A stretch of DNA of 64,000 nt, taken from positions 14,166,932 through 14,230,931 of the forward strand of contig OZ020254.1 in NCBI GenBank assembly GCA_963971285.1. Reading direction: 5' to 3'. How positions within the stretch are numbered: the first letter of the stretch is position 1; every line of letters begins with the position of its first letter. The translations under genes and the position numbers were made by a program. Positions 22,660 to 37,600 of this stretch are shown piece after piece. The stretch is from Astropecten irregularis (taxonomy: Eukaryota > Echinodermata > Asteroidea > Paxillosida > Astropectinidae). The notes beneath the pieces are model-generated. The model did no database searches, was not told the DNA's origin, and was given only the letters and a program-made list of their open reading frames with translations.

Positions 22660-25600
22660 GTAACTACATACATGATAACTAGTAGTATGCGTCGTCATTC
22701 CAGTACAAAAAGTCAAACATTTTTTTAAAGTGGATGAAAAGAGTTCATTATCTCTTCACCATAGATTTTATGCATTCATCCAGAAAATGTGTTAACTAGT
22801 TAACAGCAACATTTTGTCACTGACATGAACTGTTAAGCAAAAAATGGTTAACTACATGTACGTGTTCATGGCAATGCTTGTGAGGCGACGATATGTTGGA
22901 CGGCGTTACATGTAAGTGTTCACGTATACATGTACTGTATGTCAATTTGAGTAAATGGCCTGCATATATGATCACCAGAGAGAAATACAGTACTTGGACC
23001 CTTCTGTAGCTACCAATGTCTCACAGGCCCCAATGACACATGCAGGGGCGGATGTTAGGGGGCCTAGAGGGCGTTCATCCACCCCCCCATGCACCCCTGT
23101 TTTTTCTAGCACCCAAAAAATAATTTAATCAATGTAGAGAGGGAGGGAGACTCAAAAAGGTGGAGAAAAAAGAGGGGTTGAGACAAAATTAATTGGGCAG
23201 TTCATGTCAGGCCCACCGTAACCTGGTAGCTTTGATTGCCTTGAAATGCATCCGTCTCTATTGAGTTTCCCAGTTTCAACTGTTATGCAGGACATGCATT
23301 TTATTTCCATGTCTCTCTCCCCTCCCCCCCCCCCCCCCCTTAAAAAAAAAACTTGGGAAATCCTCAATTCCTTTTCAAGGAAGTACTTGAATGACGACTT
23401 GTGATCAGTTTCTGACAGTAATGAGCATCAATCTTTTCCCAACAGAACTACATGTATGCATGGGCAGGCCTACTCTGGGTCTTGCTGTACACACCGTGTG
23501 CATTACATGTATCCAAATTACAGATGTAGGCATAGCAGAATACACAATACAGTGATGACTATAATATATGCAGTGCTCTGTACATGCAACTAATTCATGT
23601 AATTGTATACAAATATAGTCTGCATTAGACTAATGTCATTTACTATCCTGATCATGCAGATTAATTGGAGTCTGTGTTACCCTACCCTATCCATTCAGGA
23701 TAAATAAGCAGTGCGGTCCTGTTAATATGCGTTATACATGTACAGGGTGTCCCAGAAAAAAAACACATGTCACATATCTGAATCTTGAAGTGATAAACAA
23801 ACAGTTAAATTTTCATATAATAGTTCTCGACACTAGTATTTTTTGGGACACCCTGTCCCTGTATTGTCTACACTGAAGTTGTCCTCCAGGGTGTGAGCTA
23901 CATTTGATAGTTACATTTAAAACTAAATACACGTATGTTAAATGTAAATTTTGTTTTAAATATACAGTATGTACACAGAAGAACATAGAGAAATTACACA
24001 CACTGGTTTCTGTGCAGTGAATTCTGTCTCATAGACTGTTTTCTCATTCAGTACCAGATCAAATCCCATGAACAGGTCAAGCACCTGCCACAAATTTGAT
24101 GTTAACCACCAGTTGTGAAATTAATTACATATATGTACAGTATGTAACATGGACGGTTCACACACGTAAATGCACACTGTATGTTTACATGTACAGTACA
24201 TATGTTTAGTCACTATATCGTGCAGCAGGCCTACAGTACATGTATATGATGCAAAATTGCATCTTTTTCACCATAAGCATGTACTGTATGCAACCTCATT
24301 ACAATTTAAGGACACCTGTTTCATGTGTAATTCACATAATCCATTCACGAGGTAGGACTACATGTACCTCAAATTTTTTCCCGAGTGCCAGTCTGTTCTC
24401 TAATATGACTACATGTACATGATAAAACCCATTCCCAGATTCATCTAGGTGTTCAGTCTTCATGTCAGTATGTTTGTATCAATTGTATACAAGTACACAT
24501 AAAGTAGACATGTACACTGGTGATTACCAGAATTTTAATTAGTAGTACATGCACTGTATACATCTAGTCATGCTACATGTAGTATAAGTGATGTCTCCAG
24601 TGAGTCCAGGCATGTACATGTCCATATGCATACACTGCATGCTTATCCCTGGCATGGTGATGGTATCGGTCTTAAATGCAGAATTGCATACATGAATGTA
24701 CATGTACCTACATGTACATGTATGGTGTATTTATAAGTGTGAATTGCTTCATTAACATTGATTGGTAATGGACAGACCATCCATGAATCAATCATTTCTC
24801 AGCTTTGTATTGATTGCAAATACAAGGAAAATAGAAACATCTGTTGGGATCCATCAGTTGCAATGGCATCATAGATATTCATGCAAATTATACTCTCCAT
24901 TCCAATACAAAATTAACGTGCTGGTTTTTGAATGAGGAATTAATTTCATCCATGTACAGTATATATATATTATATATATATATATAGGCCTACACAATTG
25001 TAATTTGCATGTAAAAAAGCAATGAATAATTCACATCCATGACATCGTCAATACAATTAAATCATGATATTTATATAATATTGACTGGCCTTGAGGGAGA
25101 TACCACATATATTTCCCAAACTAGTCTCATATTGCCCCGAGCCGAAGACGAGGGCAATATGGGTCTAGTGAGGGAAATATATGTGGTATCTCCCAAAAGT
25201 AACGCCAGTCAATATTATTATTATTACACTGTTCAACTCTTTCTGTTGATTAGGGAGCGCGTAACGGGCTTTGCGTAACGGGCTTCGCGTAACGTGTCTG
25301 AATTAGACAGACAAAAATACGTGTTTATATCTTGTCTCCAAAATGCCTCATTCAGGTAATAATCAATATTTATTACCATGATTATGTCGTCGTTTTGTTT
25401 TCTTAACTATTTTATTTTTGCGTCATTACAAGATCCCTTGGTAAAAAAGTAGTACCGTAAATTGTAGTTTGCCGATCCGGTAAATCTTACTTGAATTTCA
25501 ACCGGTTATTTTGTCTGATTTGGCAAAGTAGAAACACACTTTTCACACATTGGTACATATAATTTTATGATTTTGATCTAAAAAATAATAATAATGAAAA

Positions 25601-28600
25601 GCATTTTGGAAGTGATGATCGCATTGAAGAAGACGTTATTAAACATCCCACATGCCACATGTACAGTCAGCCTCGTCATCTTGAAGCTTCCACAACTGAT
25701 ATCCGACGCAAATTTATTACTGGTATGACTTTTCCATCCATCATGTTGAAGTCAAGTTCTAGAAGCGACTGACAATGTTTTGTGGGTCTTTGAAATATGC
25801 ATAGAATTGGTCTTTTATGACAGGTTATTTTTTTGTTGCAGGAGAGCTGGTACACGCTGATGCCCGAGCAGGTGGAACTGGTCTCCTCGCCATCACCGGT
25901 CAAGCGACACTTGAGCCGGTCACTCACGGGCAGTAGTCGGTCATCTTCTCAGAGCTCACTGCGCTCCAGCACCAATGCCAGCTCACCCAGCAAGAGGGCA
26001 AGGCCTGACTCTGCCCTGCAAGGTGAGATATTCATATTCCGACAAATTCAATGCTGGCATGATTGAATATTATTTTTGTTTCTTTTTTTGGTCATTTGTT
26101 TTGTTTTTGCAAATATATTATACTGTTTGTAATCTTACCTGTTTGAAAGCATGTTTGTCAGGCAACTCTGCCTCATGGTAAAAGCTTATTTCGCCCATCT
26201 GAAATTCTGGCACAATTCCATTGGTTTTTGGATGACAATCAACATTTTTTATGTTTGGCCATCGAACATATACAGTAATGTATAAGGTCGAAAGGTAATG
26301 GAAATAATGTATACATGTATAATTCACAAATCTGGTTAATTGTTGAAAATCTTGAAGGATTCGTCATGCCTCTTTTGCCTCCTTTCTGTTTTAAAACATT
26401 GTATTTTGCATTATGTTTGAATTTGTATTCCAATTGACTTTTATTCAGAACCAGATCCTGCAGCAGCCATTGCTGCTATTGCTGCAGCCAACCAAGCTGA
26501 TTCCGTCTCCTCTAAACCACCAGGAGATTCTTACCACCTTCCTGCGCTGGACTTTGCAGACAGTCGGGACGCTGGCCACTTTGAGGACGTGCCCTCCATC
26601 ACCGAGTTGACCGGGACTGTGAACATTCCCGCTATGGAGGAAGGGAGTTTGCACTCTGCCGTGGATGAGGGTTCCGAGCTGCTGGGCTACAGCAGCAGCG
26701 AGACCGACATCCCACTTCCACAGTCTGATGATAGTGGAGAAACTCTCGGCCCTACTGAGGGAGTTGATGCAGAAGATGGGGAGGGTCCAGGGAAGAGTGC
26801 CGTCCAAGAAGCGATCGCAGAGATCTCAGCTGATTTTGTGAGCGGGAACCTATCAGTATCACTGTCACAGCACACACTAGAGACTGCAACCCCAGATAAG
26901 GTAAACACAGTTTATGGTTAAAGTTTTTAAGATTAGAATTGAATGAGCTGACAAACCTCAAATTTACTACTTTTGCTTTACTATCCTGTCTTCCGACTAA
27001 ATTTTGCTTTCATATTTTGTTTTCACAGGAATCTCAATTACTGACTAAGGAATTGTTGCCCACCATGCACGTGAAAGATGTGAAAACCATGTCAATGGAG
27101 AACACAAGACAAGATGGTGACATTTCTGAACTCACTTCATACACTATTGATGGACAAAGAGATATTCAGACGTCCCAGTCATCCTTTGGAGAGACCGTGT
27201 CGTTACCTGGACACTCAGCTGATCAGGACTTGTCTGAGGGAACACTCCAGCGATCCGCAGGACTTCCTGAGACAAGCCTGAATGAAGTGGAGGCAGTGGA
27301 TGGTAGACTTCAGGATCCTAGAGATGGTAATAGTACACCCACACATCTTGCACCACTAGATTCTACCCAGCTACCACATGATGATTCTTCATCTGATAAC
27401 AAAGCAATGACAAGTGTTGTCAGTGACTCCATTGCCATGACAGGCAAAAAACCCCAATTCACATCGACCCCTTTCGTCCTCCATCAAGATGAAGTCATCA
27501 CTACCATTTTGAAACCTGACTTGATAGCTGTGGATGAAATGGAAGTAGGATTCCAGAGGGATGGTTCGGCAGCTGTTCAAAGTAAGGGTTTGGATGAAGC
27601 AGACGGGACTATTCCCATGGAACCCACTCCAACAAGCAAAGGAGACAGCTCAGGAAGCACAGCCGGTTTCTTGAGTGAGGATTCCATCAGCCTGTCCCGA
27701 GAATCCAAGAGTGCTGTGCCACTCAGAGGCTCTCACATTCAGCTGCCCATAGATCTCAACAACCTGGAGGAATTCAAATTGACGCCACCCGTGCAAAGCA
27801 AACCTGGATCAGCTCCTAGTCTGCTGGCAACAATGCAGGAACCTGAGATGCTGACCATGCAGAGTAAAATTGGTCCGGTTAAGAGAGATGAATCAAGCAG
27901 TTCTTCAGGAAGTTCTGCTTCTCAGTCTGATGTACATCTTAAGACAAGTTCCTCAAAAAACTTGACTTCAAAGACAAATGTCAACAATTCGGCAGATAAT
28001 AGTTCAGCTTCAGAAAGCTCCAGCACCAAGATAGCTAGATCGTACATTCAGTACCCACCAGCTTTGCAAAGCTTCAGTCCTAGTGAGTCACAGAAAGTGA
28101 GTTATGACAGAAATACTGATCCTGCTATATGGGGTGACATCCTGGAGCGACCCAAAGACTTTAACCAGAACTTGCAAGATTTTGGAGATGAAGTCCAATC
28201 TGATACTAAACATAGAGAAAGAACAGTGGAGATGACTCGTGTAATTGAACAGTTAGTGTTAGAGAGAGTAGCACCTGTCGTTTCACAGACAAGTCTTGAC
28301 ACCTTTCAGAGTCAAGACTCGCTGTCCAGAAGAGTTGCTCAGCTTCTGTCAGCAACAACTGCTTCTGCCGGAGAGCCATTCAAACAGGATGTATTGAAGA
28401 GAAGTCCTTCTGAAGATAGTGGAAGCTTTACAAGTGAGGCTGGCTCTCCAGACAGCATTGAGAATATTCTGAACTCAAATTCCAGCCATCGATCAAGAGC
28501 ATCAAAACGTGGATCCCAAACCCCAGACTCTGCTCAGACTGGTTCCTCCGGAAGTGTAGGTGCTGACTCATTAGCTGACCGGGTGGAGCAGATTCTGAAT

Positions 28601-31600
28601 GAATCACCGAGTAGGCCAAACTTGCCTGGACCTTTCTCCCAACAAAGACACATTGATGCCTCATCCCCGTCCATATCTGATGCAAGTACCTCCAGTTCAG
28701 TCAGAGCAATCATAAACAGAGTGTTGCATCAGCCCCTGTCAAACATTGATGGCACAAGTCAACCTGCTGGTGAAGGTTACAAACCAAGCCCTTCGGGTGT
28801 GTCTTTAACCACATGGGATGCATACACCGAACAGCAGACTGCTTCACTTTCTAAGAGCATGACACTTCCTCTGGTTTCATCAGAGAGTCGTGACAGAAGT
28901 CAGTCTACACCTCAGCCCACTTTACCTGTGGGGCTTGAATACACTGGAGGTTCATCAACCGGATCCGGAAGACCAATGAGTACCAAGGAAGGAGCATATT
29001 ACAGATCTTCAGATCCTCTTTCACAGAGGGTCCAGCAACTTTTAGAAAACACATCTCACATGGCAAATTCTAACTCGGGGATGGATGTCGCTAGAGTTCC
29101 CCAAGTCAGTGACCCATCAGATCAGTTACAAAGAAGGTTTGATGCCAGAGACTCAGATGCTTTGAGAATGGACCCAGAAGGAAGAACCTCTTTGACTTCT
29201 CAGGGGTCACTTTTGCACAGGCAGGGGGAGATTAGTACCGGAACTTCTCCAAGAGACCCATATGGAGAGAGTATAGAGAGTATGGACTCCCTTGCCAGTA
29301 GAGTCAGGGCAATTCTTGAGAGAAACCCACCACAGGAGCATGTACTCAGGATCCTCCAAGAGGCTGCCGTGCTAGATGCGGAACTTAGGCTGGCTGAGGT
29401 GAAGAGCCAAGGGCAGCATTCATTTGCAGCTAGTACCAGTACAATCTCTAACCGGAGCCAAGAGGAATCCCCAAACCCTCTGTCCCAGCTACCCAAGCAC
29501 CAGGAAGTGAAGCCTTTTGGAGCTCTAAGTTATGCACAACAATTGCTGGCATCTCAGGTACAAAGAGCAACAGAAAGAACCTTTGATCATAGTGTGGACT
29601 ATCACAAAATGCCTCAGCCAAACCGACCAAATGCCGTCGCAGGCTATGACAGCAGCAACCTCAATCACTTAGAGCAGCCTACACAATCCAGGACCAGGCA
29701 TTCATCAACCTCAGATGCTTCACAGCAGTTGGTGTATGGGCTTTTACCTGGTAACCCTAAACAGCCATACTACCTTCACCAGGAAGGCCATCAACAAATT
29801 CTGCCTGGAGGTGAGCCCCAAGGGAGCGAGGATGAGGATGAATTTCCAGATGAGAATCTAGGAATGCACCGTTCCCACTCCTCACCTGAAATAGACCTGT
29901 CCAAATTTCGGAGTCGCAAATATGCCCGGCAAATCTCTGACAACACCAAGCACACTGGATCTCTTGAAAGAGCCAGTCGGAGAAGGAGCCGAGAAGCAAA
30001 AGAGAAAGCGATGCAATCCAGGAATACCCTCCCTGCCAGTCCACTTTCTCTACAAACTGGTGGCAGCAGTCGGATACCCATAACTGCACGAGAGTACTAC
30101 CGAGCCACGTCCAGGGAGAGTGACAGATCCCAGAGCCCCGAGAAATCCCCTGTGCAAAAACCGCCCCAGGAAGCATCTCAACACGAGCAGAGTAGAAGCG
30201 AAAGATTATCTGGGAGTTTCCTGAGGTCTTATAAACCACCAGGAAGCAGTGAAGTGATGTATACATATGCTGTGAACCACGATGATACATCAACACCCAG
30301 TAGCAAAACTACACTGGAAAGCACACACCTGGGTAAGAACATTTCAGGTTCAGGTTTATTTCCATGCTATATAATGTTATTAGGGCGCCCCTTTTTATAA
30401 CTTTGGTTCTCATTTCGTGTTCACCTTGAGGGAGGGTCGGTCGGTCAAAAAAACAGAAGAGTTTGGTGGAAAAAAACCTGGCTGAATACACAAAAACCTA
30501 AAGAAAATGATGTTCAATGTATTCACTGTAATCGCGTTTGAATATTTTTGTGTTATTTCAGTGATAAAAAGTATAAAAATTGGAGGTCTATTGGCAAAAT
30601 AAAAAAAAAAGAAATTCTGGGAATTGGTTTTTTTTTTTCATGTTTTTTTTATATTATGCCATTCTGACAGGGTCGGCGGCAAAAAAAAGAAGTTTTTTTT
30701 TCTTCGGTTGGTGCCCAAAATATGGTTCGGTCGGAAATGAGAACCACAGAATTAAAAAGGGGCGCCCTTTTTAATACATCGAGTACGTTATAACAAGATA
30801 AAATAATAGTATGAGGTCAGACAAGAAGCCGGAGCTTGTACAAAGGTCTGCCTCCGACAGGTCTATTTCAGTTATGATTCAAGCCTTTAGTTTGTCTAGA
30901 TTCTTTAAATCCCCAGGTTATAAACATAACTAGCCTTAAACTGCCCAAACTTATCACATTATTGTGGCACAAAAGCAATTTTACTGTTCAGAATCTGCCA
31001 GATTACCTGCAAATGGAATCCCCATTGCTTGTCTCTAAAGTAGTCGGTGAATCCAATCAAATTCTGCTTTGGGGATGGTATTCGTAGCTTCAGCACAGCT
31101 TGTATCCTTTGAAATCCAGCAGCAGTACCTGGTTAAACATGGGTTTAATGTACATGTACGCATCAAATTCTAAATCTCATAACCTGTTAAGAAATCTTGA
31201 TAGGTATGGGCTTCTTGCATTGTCTTGATTTATTTCATCTACTTTTAGTATGTCGTGTACATGGTGATTGGTAAATTAATGCAAGATAATTGTACCATTG
31301 TGTCCCCAGTGGGGATGACTAGTTTATAGTTCTCTTTGTTTGAAATAACTTTAAACCTCTGATTCACACAGGTTCAGATGATGCCCAGCCTCCTGTATTC
31401 CCAACAAGTGTTTATGGTTCCAGAGACAGCCCCCAGCACCGACACTCTTTGGAGCTCCCTGCCACAGATACTGAATTTAGACTCCATGATCAATCCTCAG
31501 AGAGAAGACACTCACCGGCAAGAAGTCCCAAGTCCCCAGCCGGCATATCCAGGATACCGACATCCAAGATTGATACTAGAAATGGAGACGTCCCTGGGAG

Positions 31601-34600
31601 GTCCTACATTGAATACCCTAGCGATCTGAAGAGTGTTAGCCCATCAGAGGCAGCAGCATCCGGTCCAGGGCCTCACCAATCCCAGGTACCCACCAAGACA
31701 TACATGTATACCGGGTACTCTCAGGAAAGGCGACTCAAATCACCCGGAGTCTCTCACATCCAAGATGTACCAACACCAAGTACAGTTCTGGACAAGAGAG
31801 GTACATCAGATGTCTCTAAGATAAGCGCGAACGATGACACTGACTCACTGAAGCAAAGATACGGATTTAAAACACAGAGCACCGCGTCCAGAAAGTCCCC
31901 AACAAGCAAGATACCAGTCAGAGGCACTGAACATCACACAAGGACAGACCCTAGCAGAATTCCTCATAAATCAGACCTGGATGCACAAGACGCAAGAGGA
32001 AGGAGCCAGTATTCTCCTCCAGCACGTCTCCCAGAGCCAACCATCGACCAAGAGGAAGCTCTGAGAACAGTAGGGCAATATGCAACCGGCCTGGAGGGTT
32101 TCAGGCCCAGCGGGAAATTCCAGTCCGGTACCCATGTGGCTGAAGTGCCATCTGTACCAGGAACATACAGTAGACAGGTTCTGCAAGAAGTGCTCCAGGT
32201 AAGGCTTTCTATATGTATTTTCTCACAGGGATCTCAGTGTACAGTGTCATTCCACCGTATTGGTGCAGTATTTGTATGGTTGTCCATGTAGCATCATCAA
32301 GCTCATACCTTAACACATTATTAAAAAGGGCCTGACATTTCAATCCTAGCCTTATCAAAGGCTAAATGACAAGAGGACAAGAACATGCAAGTATAGACTT
32401 GCATAAAATGAGAGGATCTGGACAAAAGTGGTGTCGGGTCACCACGGAGGATAGGGGTAGGCAAGTGTTATGAGGGGAAGGGGTCTTGGGGTAGGCAAGA
32501 TCAAAGGTAAGCAACAATTATAATAATAATAATAGGGGTGAAGATGCAGAAGGGCTGGGTAGGACTACAGCCCTGACAATCAAGTCATGGAGGTTGCGGG
32601 GACGTCTGTAGGCCAAGATGGGGTTTTCTGGGATGGCCCTGAGGAGACAGTCCGATGTGTGGAGAATGTGATGGATATCATTGGTGATTCTGCGTAATGG
32701 GGGAAGAGAGGGATGGAAAGTAGTCACTAGAGCAACTTAGTACATGTACATGTATCTATCGTAGTTGTTCAATTTCAGTCGTTCAACCTTTTGTTACAAA
32801 AAGGAGGATGAGTCTGACCCTCAGTTCAGGGAGATTGCCGAGTTGTGGAAGGACTACCAGCAGTACAAGACATCAAGGAAGGAGAATGGAGGTAGCCAGT
32901 CCAGCCTGGACTCAGAGAGAATCCAGCGTGTAGCTAGTCTACTTCAAGACCCGGCCAGACACGCTGTAGCTAACTGGATTCAAGGTTAGATGTCTTCCTA
33001 CTACTTAATGTAGTCTCAACTCCAACTGCCCCAACAAAAGAGAATGACTTTGCTTGGCCATAAAAACCTCAACATTTAGTCAAGGAAAACATGCTCAAGG
33101 GACCCTAGTGCAGTTTGAAACTTTTCTGTTGCAGTGTTGCTTATGAATCTCCAGCCTGAACTAATTTTCTTGATGTTTGCCTCGTAAAGTCTGATATTGG
33201 CAGGTATGCAACTTTTCCTCGGATCAGCTGATTTCCTCTTTTTCACTTCACTCCTATGCCATTGAAAAGTGAGAAACACTGTACAAAATACAGTAAAGAC
33301 TGGATATTTTTTTTCAATTTGAAAGTGTGAGTATCATTGACAAGATTAAGGGAAGAAAGTTGGGAGGTGATACAGACTTGTTTGCAATTCACTTCATGGG
33401 AATGTTTTTCTTCCAGATGAGGCGGAGGCTACTGATGGCTCCTCTTCCACGGGCACACCTAGAGAGAGGAAGAAATGGGACAAAGAGAGACCTTACACTC
33501 CACAGAGACAACCACTGGAAGATGAGGACCAGTCTCCAACCGACAGACACTATGGGTATGAAACAGTCAACATTGTTTGTGGGTTTCTGTGGTAACAAAT
33601 AAACATTGTTGGTTACCGGCTAAAATGTCATGTGATTTATATGTTATACATGTATGTGGTTGGTAATCTATTTTATGCTGAGCGTGAACATTTGCTAAGC
33701 AAAAGCAGTACAGGGGAACGCCACTACAACGAACACCGCTATACCAAACAATTGGCTATACCAAACATCATCCTTGGCTGCCAATTGTGTGTGCAATACA
33801 TACCCAATATTGTACTTTAAATTACTATAATGGACAATATCTGTGCATCTCGCCATGTTCGTTATAGTGTCTTTCCACTGTATTAAGCAATAGTTGTTTA
33901 CTGTTGATTGTTTTGGGAGCATGGTTTGAAGATTGTTATGCAGTTTTGTTATTTTCTCTTTGATCTTTGGATTTCGTTTTCAGAGAAATTTCACCAGAGG
34001 ATGATATCCAGCCACCAGTCCAGACACGATCCCGGAGAGACCGCCCCTCCACTGCTATCCCAACTGCAGTCAGAAGGCATGGCACACAGGCCAGAGGGCA
34101 TTCAGTCCATCCAGCCACCACTCAAAAAAGATCCGTGCAAAGCGGAGCAGTGAGCAGTAGGCATGATCCACTGCCACCCCAACCAGGGGAGTCATCGGAT
34201 GAACTCAGCATGACGTCATTCATCTCAGATTTGAGTCTGGAATCAGATGAACTGATCCGGCTGTTAGGAGAGCAGGGCATCAGAAAGCTGGGGTCCAAGC
34301 TGGCAAAACTCCAGCGAAGGATAGACCGCCAGCGTGAACACCATCGCAGGAGGATGCAAGAGCAGGTCACAGCACAACCAGCAGCTGTACCAAAGGCGGG
34401 TCAGAAACCTAAGGATCCACCGGTGATGGCAAGTACGCCAGCCCTTTCTGCAACGGAAGAGGCCATCCGGGATAGCGGAAAGATTCTCAGACCTTCCGCT
34501 CCGCTTCCTGCCTCAGCCTTAAGTCCCGTGGCAGAGAGAAGTCGAAATAGCAATTTAACCTCAGAGAGTACCTTGACTAAGCAGCGGGGAGTCTACCATC

Positions 34601-37600
34601 CTCAGCAAAGAGGTATATCCCATCAGGGACATAAAGATGACTTTCAGGTTATGTATGGGAGCAGCAGCGACTTGCAGAGTGACTCTGTTTCCGAGGCAAG
34701 TGTTGCATGCACCTGCCGGCCAGCTCCATTCAAGAGGTCACGATCTTTGGAAAACATAGCTGGAGTCGAAGAGCCCATAAGGGACGATCCCCGGGATAAT
34801 CAGAGGCAGAAGGTCGAGGATGATGAGGTCTACAAGAAGCATTCAAGGAACAATAGAGAGTCCAGGCTGCCAACACGTATTGCACCTGTTGGACCTGGTG
34901 GATGGGATGGGGGCAGCCACTATCCTGCACCTACAGCAAAGACCTCTCATCTACCTCGCAGGAAAAGGGTAAGTACAGACTCCCTTGTGGTTATTTGATG
35001 ATTATACAACTTAAAAAGCCACATCCTCTTTTAGTGATCCCCATGTTCTGTTTCTTAAGTTGCAGCTTTGCTGTGCGTTTTGATAAAATGATAATTGGGA
35101 TATAGCGGTATGTGCATGGTTTTATGGCTTCTAACTGCCAAACAAACAAAGATAATTGACTGTTATGTTGGGGACACCACCAACGTATAGGCTGGTTAGC
35201 TCAGTTGGTAGAGCGCCTGTAGGGTATTCAGAAGGTCGCTGGTTCAAATCCTGCCCCCGTCAATTTTTGTTTGTTCACTTTTCAATGACTTAAATAGAAT
35301 CCAGTCAGTTTCCCTTGTTGTTAATTGATGATCTAAAGAATCACTTCACTTGTCCAACAAGGTCAGTGTGTATTTAATGTGGATTTATCTGAACCAGGGA
35401 ACTACATTCACCGTGGACTTGGCAACACAGACGACACCGGGCCTCCAGAAGCCAGGGGATAGAGGTCAGAGGAGAGATGGACTGGGCAATGGGAAGGAGA
35501 GTATCTTCAAGCAGCCAAGATCCAGCTCAGAGCCAAGCAGAGGACGTAAACGCATTCCACAGTGAGTTTATGACAATTCTCTCCCAAACCCTCCACAAGT
35601 TGCTGATTGTAGGCTGCATTCATGGCTGATCCTTGCCATTCCATTATGAATCAAGACATTGTTTCCCAAAATGATCTTTCCATCTTCATATTGTAAGAAT
35701 TTGAAGATAGATATAATTGCTTCTTGATGATTGGCCGTAAATTGCCTCCCATGACCTGACACTGATGGATGAGGAGTTTTGGTTAAAAATTGAATATTAT
35801 GAAGCTCATCCAAACATCACTGTATTTATCTTCCTGACTTTTTAGACCTGTTAAGGGAAGCCCAAAGCCCTCAGCCGTTGCCTGGTTCCAGCCATTCAGC
35901 AAGAAGATGGCCTGGCAGCAGACAGAGCCAGCGACAATCCGCAAACCACTCAAAGACAGACAGCCCCAATCAGGCCATGGATCACAGACTCTGGTCAAAC
36001 TGACACTACAGGTATTATGAAATAGGTTGTTACTATCTATCTGCCACTTTGGTCACTTTATAAATCCAAAACTTGGTCCAGTGAAAGTCCCTGAGGCCAA
36101 GATGTGCAATGAACATAATGTCATGATGGCTTTATCCTTGGCCCTGTTCTTTATCCGGCTAGTTGAAATTTTGTATATCTAATTTGGGAAGCATGAAACT
36201 GAAAATTGTAATAGTACCATGTATTGATATTTGGGATGTGTTTTCAAGATTTGAAAACACATCATTTGAAGAGCAACTTTTAAATGCGCACTCAGTTAAT
36301 AAAAAAAGTGTAACAGATTGCAACAAGTTTCCTGATTGCTGCATGCTATTATGAATCGTGCTCCAAATGACAAAAGATGCCCTGTGCCATGAAGGATAAT
36401 CATTCTCACATGGCACTTCCCTATCTGCCCTTTGTCAACAGGAAGCCTTTGAGAGAAGCCGCTCAGACTTCATCTCTCGCTCTCGTGAGAGGCAAAAGAA
36501 GATCAAGCTGGCTGCTGAGGAGAGAGACATCCAGAGGCAGTATGACGAGGAGAGGGAGAAGCTGTTCCAAGACAACCGCAGCAAGAAGGCCAACCCCCAG
36601 GCACACCCTTACAGTGGTAAGTTTAGTTACCTGGTCATTCACAGACTTTCCAATCCCCAGGCACACCCTTACAGTGGTCAGTTTAGTTACCTGGTCATTC
36701 ACAGACTTGCCAATCCCCAGGCACACCCTTACAGTGGTCAGTTTAGTTACCTGGTCATTCACAGACTTGCCAATCCCCAGGCACACCCTTACAGTGGTCA
36801 GTTTAGTTACCTGGTCATTCACAGACTTGCCAACCCCCAGGCACACCCTTACAGTGGTCAGTTTAGTTACCTGGTCATTCACAGACTTGCCAACCCCCAG
36901 GCACACCCTTACAGTGGTAAGTTTAGTTACCTGGTCATTCACAGACTTGCCAACCCCCAGACACACCCTTACAGTGGTAAGTTTAGTTACCTGGTCATTC
37001 ACAGACTTGCCAATCCCCAGGCACACCCTTACAGTGGTAAGTTTAGTTACCTGGTCATTCACAGACTTGCCAACCCCCAGGCACACCCTTACAGTGGTAA
37101 GTTTAGTTACCTGGTCATTCACAGACTTGCAAACCCCCAGACACACCCTTACAGTGGTAAGTTTAGTTACCTGGTCATTCACAGACTTGCCAATCCCCAG
37201 GCACACCCTTACAGTGGTCAGTTTAGTTACCTGGTCATTCACAGACTTGCCAACCCCCAGGCACACCCTTACAGTGGTCAGTTTAGTTACCTGGTCATTC
37301 ACAGACTTGCCAACCCCCAGGCACACCCTTACAGTGGTCAGTTTAGTTACCTGGTCATTCACAGACTTGCCAACCCCCAGGCACACCCTTACAGTGGTCA
37401 GTTTAGTTACCTGGTCATTCACAGACTTGCAAACCCCCAGGCACACCCTTACAGTGGTCAGTTTAGTTACCTGGTCATTCACAGACTTGCAAACCCCCAG
37501 GCACACCCTTACAGTGGTCAGTTTAGTTACCTGGTCATTCACAGACTTGCCAATCCCCAGGCACACCCTTACAGTGGTCAGTTTAGTTACCTGGTCATTC

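Noticed and set aside
26939..27028. Extension of the large ALMS1-like exon upstream to the ATG at 26939
   Set aside because: A clean acceptor at 27028 and the phase match with the preceding exon show that this stretch is intron. The gene start is at 22585.
35189..35262. Functional tRNA gene
   Set aside because: The acceptor halves do not pair and the anticodon stem is short, although the D-arm and T-arm boxes are present.
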